A stretch of DNA of 64,000 nucleotides from Episyrphus balteatus (GCF_945859705.1 NC_079134.1:154353718-154417717); one strand, 5' to 3'; numbered from the stretch's first letter, positions 1 through 13,119 are shown. A program made the numbers and translations. Notes: generated by a model not told the origin, from the letters alone.

Positions 1-225
1 AGTCATCAACAATCTTTTGAATGGAGTTGGGAGAGTAATCATTTTTCACGGATGATGTCATCAGTCTTCTTGTTGACAAAATCTGCACAGACTGGATGTG
101 AATTTTATTCCCAGGCATTGGTGAAATAGGTTCTAATGCTTCATACCAAGATAAAAATGCAGATTCTTGTTTCATTATTTTTGGTGATGTTTCTTCACTT
201 TGCTCTATCAGAGGACTGCCACGTT

Positions 226-740
226 TCAATGATTTCTTGTATGTCTTTTGAGGTGACATGAACTCTTTGTATGAGCTGTGTCGAAAAAATCAAAAGTTTT
301 CTCTGGCTGATCGGCAAAGTACCACATTCTTTGTCCTAGATCCAAGACAATTCCATTTTGCTCAAGAAAGTCAATTCCGATTAAAGTTCTGTTGTCAGTT
401 GCTTTCGGAAGAATAATAAATTTAATTGGACGTAATCGATTGCCAATTATAATATTTGTGTCCGAAACATAAAATTCTTCTGTAGACGCTCCTCCATCAG
501 CAAGAGTAATGGCGGTGTCAACTGTCGAAGCGTTTTGGAGAAGATGCAATAATAGTTCTCTTCCAGCAACGCTTGTTCTGATTTTTGGTTATCTAATGCT
601 ACTGGTTCATGCACAGCTTCTTCTTCAGAGATTGAAAGTTCAGCCGCCCTTATGCCTTTGATAATAAAAAAGTCCTTAAAGGTTGTGATGCTTCCCCGGG
701 ATATACCGTCTCTGGTTTGAAGACTGAGTAGACCATACAC
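226..740 (-). pseudogene. Degenerate LTR-retrotransposon Pol fragment (protease region)
   Basis: Two overlapping minus-strand reading frames (740-447 and 549-226) hold the remains of a retrotransposon polyprotein. The downstream piece ends in a block with the residues LIGIDFL, then IVLDLGQ and WYFADQP, the usual C-terminal half of the aspartic protease of many insect Ty3/gypsy-like elements. No D-T/S-G catalytic triplet is visible and the frame changes between the pieces, so the protein is broken. It starts only about 60 bases inside the primer-binding site and LTR at 797-1522, so most of gag appears deleted. RT and integrase would lie beyond the left edge. Family assignment rests on my recognition of the protease block. 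Confidence 0.6.
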
Positions 741-796
741 TATAGATCAATCATTATTCGTTCTTTTGGGACTGTATTTTATAATTTGAAACTGAT

Positions 797-813
797 CCAC
801 TAGTTGGGCGCCA
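797..813 (-). other. Primer-binding site of the minus-strand LTR element
   Basis: On the minus strand the LTR end ...TCCTACA is followed by two bases and then TGGCGCCCAACTAGTGG. The start TGGCGCC is typical of an LTR-retroelement primer-binding site, complementary to a tRNA 3' end. The tRNA type is not assigned. Confidence 0.6.
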
Positions 814-815
814 AT

Positions 816-1522
816 TGTAGGACCAGGTTTTCGTCCTTGATGTTTGTGGGTGTGACTACACACTATTGTGTAGTATCAGTTCTCAAATTATCTGTCACAA
901 ATCTAGAAATCGCAGCTTTGTTTATTTATTCTGAGGCGCTTATACTGTCCGAAGACCGTAGTAAACGTTGAACAGATAAACGAACAAAGGTATTAAACAA
1001 AAGATAATTGAATCACCAACAAAGATGAATGAAAAGCGTTTTGTTGTATTTTCAAATATAAATATAAACAATTTTATTAATAAAATAATTGAGAAATTTA
1101 AATTACGTTAAATGAAATGAGTTGGCAACCATAAAATGCGTTGAACTACTTTTTGTAAAATATTTAGGCGCTTTGAAGAAAACGTCGTAAATAATAAAAA
1201 AATAATTAAACGATTCAAGGTTGGCTTATAATTAAAGCCCCTCCCCCTAGTGTGATACTTTTTTGAGAACGTTAGCGCTAGGCAACCTTTGCTCAATGAA
1301 ATATCAAACAAGAGTGATTTGTTTTGAATCAAGCTCTGCCTTTTATATGATTTTTTGAAATAATTTTAAATCAATGAAATATATGATTACAAACATAAAT
1401 TATTTTAAAGTGATTAAACAACAAGTATTAATTCAGAATATTGAACATTGAAATGAGAATTATATGAATAACTAGTAAATGGATGTCTTATATTCTAGTT
1501 ATTTGTTGTTGGTGACAGTACA
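816..1522 (-). repeat. LTR (5' LTR of the minus-strand element at the left edge)
   Basis: The interval begins with TGTAGGACC and ends with GACAGTACA on the plus strand, so read on the minus strand it runs TGTACTGTC...GGTCCTACA with the expected TG/CA ends. It adjoins the primer-binding site at 797-813. The inner edge is well supported by that site. The outer edge at 1522 is inferred from the short TGTA/TACA inverted termini and could be off, because the partner LTR is outside the window and no target duplication can be checked. A minus-strand 74-aa ORF inside it is not a gene. Confidence 0.5.
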
Positions 1523-2965
1523 TAATACGTAAAGATGAGAAAAAAGAACTTTTTCAAACTCTTTAAAAGAAATATGTATAGTAGGGTGTGTCATAGTGCT
1601 CAGATATGGAATTTTCAAGTGTAATAACTTTTAAAAGTTGCATTGCTTATCAAAATTAAATTCTGCATTTACAGTTTTCATTTTTATTAATATCTTTGGC
1701 TCGCTCAAAATATAGGAAGAAATCGAAAAAAAATTGGATTTTTAGATTTTTGAAATATAGGTGTTTTTTTTTTATAGCGCCGTTTGAATAAAAAAAAAAA
1801 TATTAAATATTTTTAGGCTTTTTCGTGAAAGATAATTCGAAGAAAAAACTTTTTAGCTAATATTTGTTGAAATTGAACACTTAGTAAAGAAGCTGCGAAA
1901 TAATAAGCGAAGGAAAAAAAAAACATTTTTTCATATAAAATCGTTTTTTTTCCTAACAACTTCAACCGATTTGAGCGAGCCACACGAACGATTTTATAAT
2001 TTTTTTTACATACTATTTTATTAAACCTTAGGCCTTAATACAACTTTTGACCACTTAAAACAAAAATACTTATTAAAATTTACAATAAGGTCCTTAATGA
2101 ATTACAAAATGTATAATTTCATAATAAATATAAATTCATTATAATGAAGTGAAAAATTGTAAAAAAAAAATCGATGATGTCAAAGTTGATAGAATTCAAA
2201 AAATAATATTTTTAAAAAAATTGATTTCTTAACTTATTTTAAAATGAGATCGGTTTAAAATTGACTGGGTAAGAGTATTTGCAATGGCTAAAAGTAAATC
2301 CTGATTATAGGAGAATAGAGAAATTCATACGTGTCAAATCATAAAAACACTAAAAGAAATCAAAAAATTTAACAGCCTTTATCGGAGGTATTAAAATTTT
2401 CACTTATTGGAAAATGTTCAACCATTCCAATCTCAATTGAAAAGAAAATTAATTTTTTTTTTAGAAAATAAAAAAAAAATGTTTTATCTTTTCAAAAAAT
2501 GTACGAATTTGAATTTACTTGTTTCAAGGTAAGACACAGTAAAAGTTTTCTTAGAAATTAGTGTATGATGTTATAAAAATCAATTTTCCAAATATATTTC
2601 TGTAATTTCTTGAAAAAAAAAATTCTTCCAGAGAAATCATATTTAAAATTAAAACCACTTACCTACCCTATGAGTAAAGATATTTTACATAATTATATGC
2701 TTGAATGAAGTTTACCTTTCTTGGAAATTTAGCTTTGAAGAAGTAAAAAATGTCTGGTAATACGTTTGAATTGTATACGAATAAATTTAAAATGTATGCA
2801 TTATCTTCATTTCTTTTTTAATACAGACATAAAAACAAGAGAACAAAAACCGATTCAAAAAAATTATGCAAACAAAATATTCAAAAAACATTTTCTTTTT
2901 GGTAAGATTAATGTTGCATACAGTAAATATTCTACATGAATTCTACAGAAAAAGAGGAAACATTA
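1523..2965. other. AT-rich stretch, no gene
   Basis: No coding region is supported. A 12-base word, GGCTCGCTCAAA, near 1698 recurs as its complement near 1970, hinting at an eroded foldback, but the arms outside this word match poorly. The plus-strand 66-aa ORF at 2866-3066 straddles the edge of the next MITE and is not a gene. Confidence 0.5.
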
Positions 2966-3799
2966 GACTGATTCAAAAAAAAATTTTTCTTCTTTCGTTC
3001 AAAGCATTGTTGAAAATATTGTTGGAAATGACGAAAAAAAAATACTGTAAAAGTTTCAGCCCTTAATGTTAACATTTAGTACCGCCGCATCGCAAATTTC
3101 TATTTCCCATACGATTTGTATGGGAAAGATTGTGTATTTGTGTTTAGAATTTTTTATCTTTTTAATGGGCCATCAAAAAGGCTAGATTTAATCATTTTCT
3201 TGTATAAAATTGAACGCTCTACAAAATTGCATTTATGAAATTTAAAAAAAACGGACGCGAAAAATTAATTAAAATAATTTTTAGTTGAAAACATGAATAA
3301 TTCGAATTTATTGAAGAAATCTAAAGTGGTAGTATTAGGGGTTTGAGAGTTATATAAAAGGATCAGTGAAACCAAAACACAACATAGAATACAAATATTC
3401 AAAAATTTTGCCAAATTTTTTGAAAAACCTAATAATTTCGTCAAAAAATCGGAAAAAAATGAGAAAAAATTACTTTTTATATTTTAAAGTTGAATAACTT
3501 CGAAACGCGGGGGTAAACCAAAAAAAATACTAAGAGCTTTTTTGTAGAGCGGACAATTTTATAAAAGAAAATGATTTTGCCAAGCCTTTTGGATGAACCA
3601 TTAAAAAAATAAAAAATTCTAAACACAAATACACAATCTTTCCCATACAAATCGTATGGGAAATAGAAATTTGCGATGCGGCGGTACTAAATGTTAACAT
3701 TAAGGGCTGAAACTTTTACAGTAATTTTTTTTCGTCATTTCCAACAATATTTTCAACAATGCTTTGAACAAAAAAAAAAATTTTTTTTTTGAATCAGTC
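2966..3799. mobile_element. TA-flanked MITE with ~270-bp inverted arms
   Basis: The ends are GACTGATTCAAAAAAAAATT and its complement, each directly flanked by TA, the target duplication of Tc1/mariner-type transposons. The arms run roughly 2966-3235 and 3535-3799 and share long blocks, including a GC-containing stretch with CGCCGCATCGCAAATTTC and a ten-base inverted word, TTTCCCATAC/GTATGGGAAA. The centre of about 300 bp is AT-rich without an ORF of interest, so this is a non-autonomous element. Superfamily is inferred from the TA duplication alone. Confidence 0.8.
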
Positions 3800-6700
3800 T
3801 AGGAAACATATTGGCTTTTCTTTCAAACTTCGATTATAAAAAAGTTAAACCTTTGTTTAAATTTTTCTCAAGTCATAAGGCCTTACAAACAACCTATACA
3901 AAACAAATACGATACCTATACAACATGAACAAACAAAATTGTATTTAATCTTCTCCTTGACTTCATCGAATATCATTTTTATGCGACCATTTATATAAAC
4001 CTCCGAGGCCATTTACATAATTTCAATCTTCCCGATGACTTTGCTTTTATCTTTTGTTATACATTGAAAGTGCTTCTTTGAATTTTAAGGTAAAAAATCA
4101 GATATCAACATAATACAGGCAGTTCAGTTGTTCGAAACTGAAGAAGCCTCTTAATTTAGATTGAAAATTATTGAAATTTGCAATGCTTAGGCAACAAATT
4201 GAAAAATAAACTCAATGAGGACCTTGAGTTCTAGATCCAAATTTGCATTGGATTGTTTTTTGGGGGGCACACAAATTCTAAGAAAATCATTTTATTTTCT
4301 CGATAATTTTTATATCATCATAATCATGACATGACTTTTTTCCGAGAAGATATTTATGTAAGAACACTCTATACGCCCTTTTTACAACCTTGTAATCAAA
4401 ATATTACCTCATATTTCCATACATGAGATAATAATTTACTATTTAATGGGAATATCTATCTGAACTTTTAAATGATTTAATTGGTATTAAAAATTCATAT
4501 TTAATTAATTTTCATTAATACATTAATTCATCATTGCAAAATAAACAAAACAAAATAATATTTATTTTATTTGTTGTTATCTGTGTGATTATTTTAATTA
4601 ATATGAACGTGTTGTGTATTCATATTCACAGATATCAGATATTTAATTAAACTCTCCATCCATCTATTCTATACATTTCATTTATTGATTTACGTCGCAT
4701 TCTTTGATATCAGCCGATAATTCGATATTGGCATCGTGGCAAAATTCCTTTTTAAACTTTATCACTTTATTACATTCTCAGTATTACAAATTGCGATTCC
4801 AATTTTGCGTATATGTAAGTTTACATAGAAGCTCTTAACTTTCAACGATATTTAGAAACGCACTTTATATTATCTAGGTTCTAGGTTGTTTTCATTAACC
4901 AAACCATCCACAATTCTCCAGGCTAATCAGATTTTCATACTCATCAGATATTGAGATGGATTAGGATTTTATCGATGACAGGATTTGATTGAATAAAATT
5001 CGAAATTTTTCACGAAAATGGAAATTTATGTAAGGATTGCATCAATCACGAAAAGGTATAACGAACATAATGATGTATGCTTCTACAATTTTCGAAAAAG
5101 ATAAATACAAATTTTTTTTGTGCTCCCACAAATTACCCATTTAATCAAAAAAACTAAATAATAAAAAATTGTTTTTCAAATTAAAAATTTAAGTTTCTTC
5201 TTAATTTCGTTTGTAAAATTAGATGCACGAAAAATTAGTTATTCAGAATCTTTTAGCATTGGAATTGTTCACTATATGTATTTTTTTTAATCTTTAAAAT
5301 TGTTACTAATTAAACAAATCTAAGAAATAGCATAGTTAAAGCTCTAAAAGCATTTTTTTTATCGATTTGGCACGTTTCGTACCAGTAAGTTTTCAAATTG
5401 AAAGCCCCTTTCTGGGCTCCTCGTGTACAGAAATGAATTTGGTATCAAATGAAAGGTGGCGCTGACCTTTTTATTTGTGTGAAATATTTTAAAAATCGTT
5501 CATAGGAGAGTCGAGATATTTGAGGTTGAAGTTGATTATCTCAAAATCGAAATAACGGCCAATGCTGGTATAAATATACATTTTCAAAATTAATTTTCAA
5601 GAATATGTTTAATTAACTGTAGTTTCTTATTTAAAAACATTTCTATTAAACCAAATATCGTGAAAAAATCGAATTTTTAGTAGGAAATAACAAACAATGT
5701 TTAAATTTATAAAAAAAAAATCTTTAAAGTTTATAAAACAAAATTAAATGAAAGAAAAAATTGAAATCGAAAATTTAAAATAATTATAATACTAAAAGTT
5801 GTTCCCAAAAAAACTTAAAGGCAAAGCAGAGAAAAAAAAAATTTCAATTTTTAATCAAATATAAGCTTTCGATTTAAAATGTGAAGAAAAAAAAAATGTA
5901 GAAAGATTTTCTGAGCTTTAAAAAGTAAATTATTTAATTTTTTTTTAAATTCAATCGATTAAATCAAAAGAACGGTTAGCTGGATTAAATTGACCGTTTT
6001 GTAGACTATGAGAATTTTTTTTGGATATTTTTTATTTGGCGGGTGAAACACGAAAAGCCAAAGGTTTCTTCTTTTTGTTACTTCAGTAAAATTGCGAGAA
6101 ACAAAAACTTCAAAAATCTTATTTAATCCTTATAAAAATGTTTTCAAGTGTCTTAAGCCTACATATTCGGTATAATCACTTTTTGCTCCCCTGACCGCAT
6201 TTTTGAAAAATCTCAAAATACTTATTGTATCATAAAACGATTTAAACATCATAATAAAACAAAAACCTATTTAAAAAAATATGGCTTTTTCAACACATTT
6301 GATATTTTGGAAGATATTCTTACTTTTTTCCACAATAATGTCCTTTTTAAAGCAAAGAACTTTTTTCTAAAACAATATTTATTTTTCATTTTCCTTACCA
6401 AAATTTTCAAAAAAATCTAGTACGAAAAAGTACTTTTTAAAAAGGAGTACATGGCGATCAAATTTTTCCGCGACCAAACGTACCTCTGAAATTTTTCATT
6501 TTTACACTAAGTCTTTGAAATTTAGATCGCAATTTGCGACCAAACGTGACTCGATCAAAAGTTTTCTACCAAATGTAAGGATCCCCATTTGACAGAATTT
6601 GAAAAATATCGAAGAAAAAGTTTTACCAACATTTTTCGAACGGCACTGTACGGCAATTTTCTATGCAGAAATTAGTATCGATGATCAAGGACAAAAATAT

Positions 6701-8962
6701 CATTTGCAGTAGGTATACACAATTCACAATTCTCGTTGTTTAAACAAAAATATATTTTATTGGAAAATTATTTAAAATATTTTTCCAAACGTTTATTGAA
6801 AGCGTTTTTATTTTTCTAAGTAAAAAAAAAAAACAAAATCGCAACTACTGGTAAAACCACTGAAACGCTATATACATATGTAGTATGAACAAATTAACGA
6901 TTAACCACTGAACAAAAAGATGTCAAAAAAAGTACTCCTTGTCTTTCTACAAAACAATGTTTTTAATGCAATACTTTCACTGATGGCAAAAGAAAAATAA
7001 ACTTTACAAAAAAAGGCCACAAGCTAACAAAATAATCTTTTCTCAGTCTTTTTACAAATTCAAGGGACAACTTTTTACAAATTAAATTTGTTACTGTTCC
7101 TGTATAACACCTCAAACTTAAAAAAATACCTTTATATTTGTATTTTGCCCGCATAGACCCGAGACCCCACAGCATAATTCCCAAGAGTTTTGCTGTTGTG
7201 AGAAAAACTCAAAAAAAATAGAAAATTGAATAAAATAAAATTAATACAAGAAAAAAAAAAGAAATATATCAGGTAAACATTGGATGACATGCGGGACCAG
7301 GATAAATACACTCGAGAAGGTCGAAAGAACTTGCTCAAATAATTTTTAATGTCAATTTTTGTTTGCCCAAGAACTTCTTAATAAGAAAACCCAAATAAAA
7401 GAATTAACATATCGATTAATTTTGTTAGCCATCTTGGTCAACTTTGGCAGGAGCTTAACGACAAGATACCTACCTATTTGGGTTTAAAATTGTGTCTGTC
7501 TCCTCTGGCCTTTTAAATCTTCTGATTGAAACCTTGAATTCGATTACCTTCTTATACAAATACATAAGCCCTTAAAGTAATGTTAAAATATTTTATACAC
7601 GTTTTTCTAAATGTTCGATTTTTTTTTCTTGTCAACTTTGTAAGGGCATGTTTAGATATATCTTGGTCACAGTGGTGGCCATTGGCGAATATACAAAAGA
7701 TAGAAGACATTTTTATTGATTTCCGTAGTCCCCAAAGCACTTTGCTGCTTAAGGATAAAAAAATATCTATTTTTTTTTTTACCGATAGATTGTGTAGAGA
7801 TTCTAATGTGAGAATAAATTTTGGACGACTTCTTGTCTTTCGAAGAAAAAAAAAAAAAAAAATAACTAAAATTGAATTCTTCGACAAACATAAATTCTTA
7901 TGTAGCTTACGTACAAGGTCGAGTTTTATAAATGTTTTTTTTTTTTTGTTTTGTATTTTTTTCATCGTTAACACTGAAGGACATTTTTAAATCCTTGTAG
8001 AGCTTAGTGATTTTGAATTTGTCTCTTGTTTGATATTAAAATAACTGCTTTACAAAAAATTAGGACAATGTGATTTATTTTGTTTTTTTTTTTTTTTTTT
8101 GTATCCAACCTTAAATCACAGATAAATCCAATGTCTTTTTTTTATGATTACATTTTTACACGCGATAACACAATCGCCTTGTTTATTTTATTTTTTATAC
8201 ACTGAAGATATAGGAAGATAAAAATTTGATTTTTAAATTAAAAAAAAATACAAAAATGTCGATATTTAAATTAAACCTTTATTACAAAAAAGGATAAACT
8301 CTTTTTAAAAATAAACTTTGAGGTCATTCAAAATGGTGAAATGCAATTTTTTACTTTGTGAAGTTGTGGAATTTACTACAAATCCAATTGGAGGTAGTTT
8401 TTGTTTCTGTTTTTCATGAAATTGTACGATTTTATTCATCAAAAATATTTAACTACAGACAAGGATATTGGAATGATGAAAAAAATAATAACCACAACTT
8501 TTATATCTGCAGGAAAGAATAGGTATTTACCTGTGCAGCCAGTTAAAGTTGATTGAAAATACCGATTTTTTTTTTCTCTGAGTGGATATAATTTTTTATT
8601 TTATTTATTTTGTATTCTTTTGATTTAATTTACAATAGCAAAAAGCAAATTTTTTAATATTGCTGTTTGTAGGACTGCAAATGTTTGGTTATTGCCTATG
8701 CCAATTTCACTGACCAGAAAATTTGTTTTTTTTTTTTTTATCATTATTAAATATTGCACAGTGGTTCGTGTTTTTTTTTGTCATCAAAAATCATTTCCAT
8801 TTTTAGACGCAAAGTCATTTTTGTAGGTATGCATTATTAATTTTTGTTTGATAAATCAATACATTTTAAAAAATTAAGAAAAATATTTTCAAAAAATTAT
8901 AAAAAAATTTAATCATTAATCAAAAAAAAAAAATTAATATTCAAAAAATTGAATAAGAAATA
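3800..8962. other. AT-rich stretch, no supported gene
   Basis: Five kilobases without a convincing gene. Complementary 136-140-aa ORFs at 7552-7990 consist of Lys/Phe/Ile runs encoded by homopolymers and are not credible. The blocks near 5380-5580 and 6420-6600 are less repetitive and may be old dispersed repeats, but I could not match them elsewhere in the window. Confidence 0.4.
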
Positions 8963-10461
8963 GTAGAGTAACTAAAACAAATTATTAGGGAACCCGGCCG
9001 AACAGCTCTGATTTTGACGATTTTTTTTTCAAACGTAGGTAATTAAAAATACTTTAAAGTCTTTAGATTAAAAATTGCCGGTGTTGCCGTATTGTTTTTT
9101 AAAATTAAAATTAATTTTTTTTTTAACAAAACCATTTTTTTTGATTTAATTTCATAAAACAAATGATATCAAAAGATTCTCTAGGTAATTTAAGGAAAAT
9201 ATATAAAAGGCAGTAAGGGACAATCTTCCATCGTTTAAGCGATAAATGCAATTTTCTAAAATTCTGACCTCAAACACAAAAAAAATATTTTGAAAACAAT
9301 GGCAACACCTACAATATTTTAAAATACATTTTTAAAAAGCCAGAAGCTCATTTATATCTCTTAAATTTAAATCCACTAAATTTAATCAAGACTTTTTGAA
9401 AAAATGGTCCTCAAACTCAGAATTAAAAAAAAAAATGTTATTAGAAAAATTTAAAATGACTTTTTTCCAAACTTTTTCTAATAAAATATGAATTTATTTA
9501 AAAAAAATTTTTGGCCATAAATATTATCAGTTGAATTTTGAAGCAAGAAAGGTAAAATATATCACACTTTTGAAAAAAAGTGTACTTCAATTTCAATGGT
9601 TTTTTTTTATTAAAACTGAATGTTTGCATTGAAATAATTAATTTTCTCAAAGACTGTGGTAAATAGGAACTTTAAATTTTTGCTATTTAACTTTCAACAG
9701 TAAGGGTTATTAAATGAATAAAAAATAATTTTATGTTTAGATGTTAAACTTTACAAAAAAAATAAGTTACATTTTTTTTCAAAAAAGTTCTTCAAAAATG
9801 AAATACTTTTTAATTTTTTTCATAAACCGTAATACATATTGACATTTCCTTTTATAATTTGAAATCATAATAAATGCACCCAAAAAAATTTGAAAATAAA
9901 TGCATTTTATATTACGACCAAGTTTAAAAAACGACATGTTAAAATTGTTTCAATAATTTTTTTTTTTTTTTTTTCAAAAATCTGAGTTCAATTACCATTC
10001 TTTTAAAAGCCGTTCATTCAATTAACTTAATTTTAATTTTACATATATGACTAAGCTTCTAGCTTTTAAAAAATGTTTATTTGAATATTGTAGGTGTTGC
10101 CGTTGTGTTCAAATATTTTTTTTTGTGTTTGAAGTCAATTAATAAGAAAATTGATCTATCGCTTGAACTATGGAAGACTGTCCCTCACTCCCATATATTT
10201 TTTTTCCTTGAATTTCCCAGACAATCTTTTGGCATCAATTAATTTATGAAATTTAAGAAAAATTTTTGAAAAAAATTTGTTTTTGTTTGTTTTTAATCTC
10301 CAATTAAATTTAAAAAATCAAAACGGCAACACCGGCAATTTTTAATCTATAGACTTTAAAGTATTTTTAATTACCGACGTTTGAAAAAAAAGATCATCAA
10401 AATCTAAGCTGTTCGGCCGGGTTCCCTACTATTGCTAATTTTTGAGATTTAGTTACTCCAC
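8963..10461. mobile_element. Family A near-palindromic element, copy 1 (1499 bp)
   Basis: The termini GTAGAGTAACTAAA and TTTAGTTACTCCAC are inverted repeats flanked on both sides by TA. Just inside each end lies a GC-rich block, GGGAACCCGGCCGAACAGCT, followed by AATTAAAAATACTTTAAAGT and a GTGTTGCCGTA/T word. Comparing the left half with the complement of the right half shows homology along almost the whole length, so each arm is about 700 bp. There is no transposase ORF. It is a non-autonomous foldback-like transposon with a TA target duplication. Confidence 0.88.
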
Positions 10462-10629
10462 TAAAAAGGGATATTTTGTATCATACAACATCGTTTCTAA
10501 TTAGTACCTTTATAGATGTTAGTTAAAAGCAAGTCAGCAAATGTATTATAAAAAGTATTTGCGACGAAATGTAGAATTGCATTAATGAGATGTATTTTTA
10601 GAATTGGTACAATTTTTTGGTTAAATACG

Positions 10630-10732
10630 TGTATGCTGCTAGAATTTTGAAAAGCAGAATTTTGAAAAACAAAAAAAGCAGCACTTTGAAAACCCGAATT
10701 TTGAAGTCAGAATTATGACCCGACTCCCCGCA
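10630..10732. mobile_element. Truncated arm of the foldback family seen at 32036-32540
   Basis: The segment repeats AGAATTTTGAAAA-type words and ends with CAGAATTATGACCCGACTCCC. This corresponds to the right end of the element at 32036-32540, whose left end is GGGAGCGGGTC. Only one arm is present, so this is a broken copy. Confidence 0.55.
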
Positions 10733-10977
10733 AACAATTTTCAAAGCTAGTAAATCAGTGATTTGGGATAAATAAGACCTCGTGATTTAGAATGAAAGTC
10801 ACAATCGCCTGATTTGAAACCATTGGAATATTAATCAATAAACATTTCTTTGAAATTGCTACCAATTTTCTCTCAGAGCTAATATAAACATACATATTGC
10901 ATACGAAGTTAACTAATTTTTTACAATTTCGTATTTTTTATTATTTCACAACTTTCTGCAAAGTAAACTCTGAGAGT

Positions 10978-11310
10978 AATAATAAAATGCACAACTGGGT
11001 CGCACGTAGAAAAGGCTTCTTATGTACCTACAAATTCACAAAAGAATATATTAATTAATATATTTTTATAAGAAATTTTAATATAAAAACAAAATAGTTT
11101 TAATTTCCTTTTAAATTTTTAAAACCATCTTTTATAATGGTTAAAAAGTTTAAGAAAAATAAGTTTAAAATCGTTAGATCCACTTTAAAATGTATAAAAA
11201 TTTAAAAACTTTAAAAAAAAAAATTGGTACGCCATTGAAACAGAAACATTAATTTTTTCAAACAAAGTAAAAAACAAAATTTGTAAAAATTCCGAAATCC
11301 AAAAATGATA
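10978..11310 (-). repeat. Dispersed family R, reverse-oriented partial copy
   Basis: It begins with the complement of the family R end: AATAAAATGCACAACTGGGT, then CGCACGTA. It continues with words shared in reverse with the copies at 57211 and 60566, for example TGGTACGCCATTG near 11225. It is diverged and truncated, and its inner edge is uncertain. An overlapping 65-aa minus-strand ORF is not a gene. Confidence 0.5.
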
Positions 11311-13080
11311 ATTTTTCTATGGTTCAAAAAATATTTTGTTTTACTTGCAGGATTGCAAAATTCGTTGGGGTCGTTTTTGACGAAAATGAGCTTTTCCATG
11401 TTTGTCATATGGGTCTACATATATATATCTACAGTTTGTTTTGGTCCTTAGTAAAATTTCATCTTCAGCTTTAGGGAAGCACAAAAAACTCTTATAACAA
11501 ACAAATTTAAAGCAAAGTTTTAGTTCTTGAGATACATCTTTTCACATTCTCTATCATCATAAGAATTCTAGACTTTTCCCTGTATTATAGTCAAATTGGA
11601 CTCAAATTCGGATGTATACACAAAAAAATATTAACATGACTTTCTTTGAATTTTATATTGTTCCTAGAAGTTAAAGGTAGAAAAATACAAATTGGCATAT
11701 TCCTTCTTCCCATGTTTCATTAAAAATAACTAGCATTTTATTTTTGAACGCCCTTTGTATATGGAGTGCATAAAATTTAAAATTTAATTTATCTTTTTCC
11801 TTAACAAGTACCTTAAAACTTTTACTTCATTGAAGCAAAAATAAATTGCATATTTTGTGTCCTCTAAGAAATTTCTTATTTTATTGTGCTTCTATCGTAT
11901 CTTTTTTTATTTGCAATTTTATTTGATAAAAAGACATTTTTTATTTATAATAATATATTGAAATGAAATTATTCAAAGAAAGTTTTCAGGGAAATATTGC
12001 TTCATTATGTTGTTTCTAAGAAAAAAAATAACTAAATAAAAATAAATGGTAGGTAAGTCTGATAAAAAGAAATTGGGTTTTTTTTTTTCTCACAAAAACA
12101 AAAATTATTTTGAAATATCTCAGAAATCCTTATTTTATAAAATGAATACAGAAAAATATTCTGGAAAATAAATGAACAAAATTCAGAGAATACAAAATAT
12201 ATTTTCTGTGGAAATTTGAGAGTTAGTTTTGTATCATTATATAAAAAAATATAGCTAGATTTTCATTGAGGAGTGGAAAATCAAATCCAATCAATCGAAA
12301 AGGATTGATAACAATTTCCCAAAAAAAAAAAAAACATCAATTGTTTGTGCCTTTTTTAAGACATTAAGGAAATAATGATTTTCATTGAAATCATTAATTC
12401 ATCATTATGCCTACACATGATTTAACCTTAACAGAACAAGAAGATGATTTACATCTTATTTACGTCAATTAAAGCATTCTCTACAGATTAATTTATGTAT
12501 TTAAGAGCATGTGCACACACAGGTATTAAGGGTTCAAAACATTAAATTTCAACTTATTCTCATAGTTCTTACCATGTCAACATTCTTAATTACGTAGTTT
12601 CTGAGTTTAAACCCAATGATAATATAGTCACAGCTGTTAAACCTAAGTTTCTATGAATATTTAACGCACTTAATTCTAAGTTATAATACCAAAATTTCAA
12701 TCCTATTATAATTGTTGTTATTGAATAAGACTTTAAGAACAAAGTGAAAATCTAATAAAGTTGTTTCTATCTGAAATTCAAATCAAAACAGATTATGGTT
12801 TAAGTATACTTAGTAACTTTGTATAGATGATTATGTGTCAAATTTTATTTCATTTACCTACTTGAAACTATTTCAAATGTACATTAATTTATAACATATC
12901 GTCAAAACATAGCTAACTTTTTGTATAGTAAATTTCAGAACTCATTTCAATTATTTCATATCGAATTTGGTCATACAAATTGATGAGAATCAACAAGAAC
13001 GAAGCATGGAGTATGTTTTTTATTCAATTAAGGGATCTTTAACTTAAGTTAAATGATCAACAAAATCTTTTTAAAGATCT
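11311..13080. other. AT-rich stretch, no gene
   Basis: No gene or clear element is visible. The block 12360-13020 is less homopolymeric than its surroundings and could be single-copy DNA. It holds one reverse copy of a 20-base motif that recurs at 45303 and elsewhere (12983-13002). Confidence 0.4.
12983..13002 (-). repeat. Dispersed 20-base motif TCGTTCTTGTTGATTCTCAT, copy 1
   Basis: The complement of this motif is read here, with GACCAAATT-type flanks resembling the copy at 45303. See the copies at 45303, 46982, 47057, 50264 and 50340. Confidence 0.65.
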
Positions 13081-13119
13081 TCAAAAAAAAATTTGTATTT
13101 GTATATATTTCTTATTGAA

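Noticed and set aside
1698..1982. Foldback element based on GGCTCGCTCAAA and its complement
   Set aside because: Only 12 bases match well; the rest of the arms are poly(A/T) and could pair by chance.
7552..7990. Overlapping 140-aa minus and 136-aa plus ORFs
   Set aside because: Both are rich in Lys/Phe/Ile runs from A and T homopolymers and are exact antisense of each other; no domain, start context or neighbour supports a gene.
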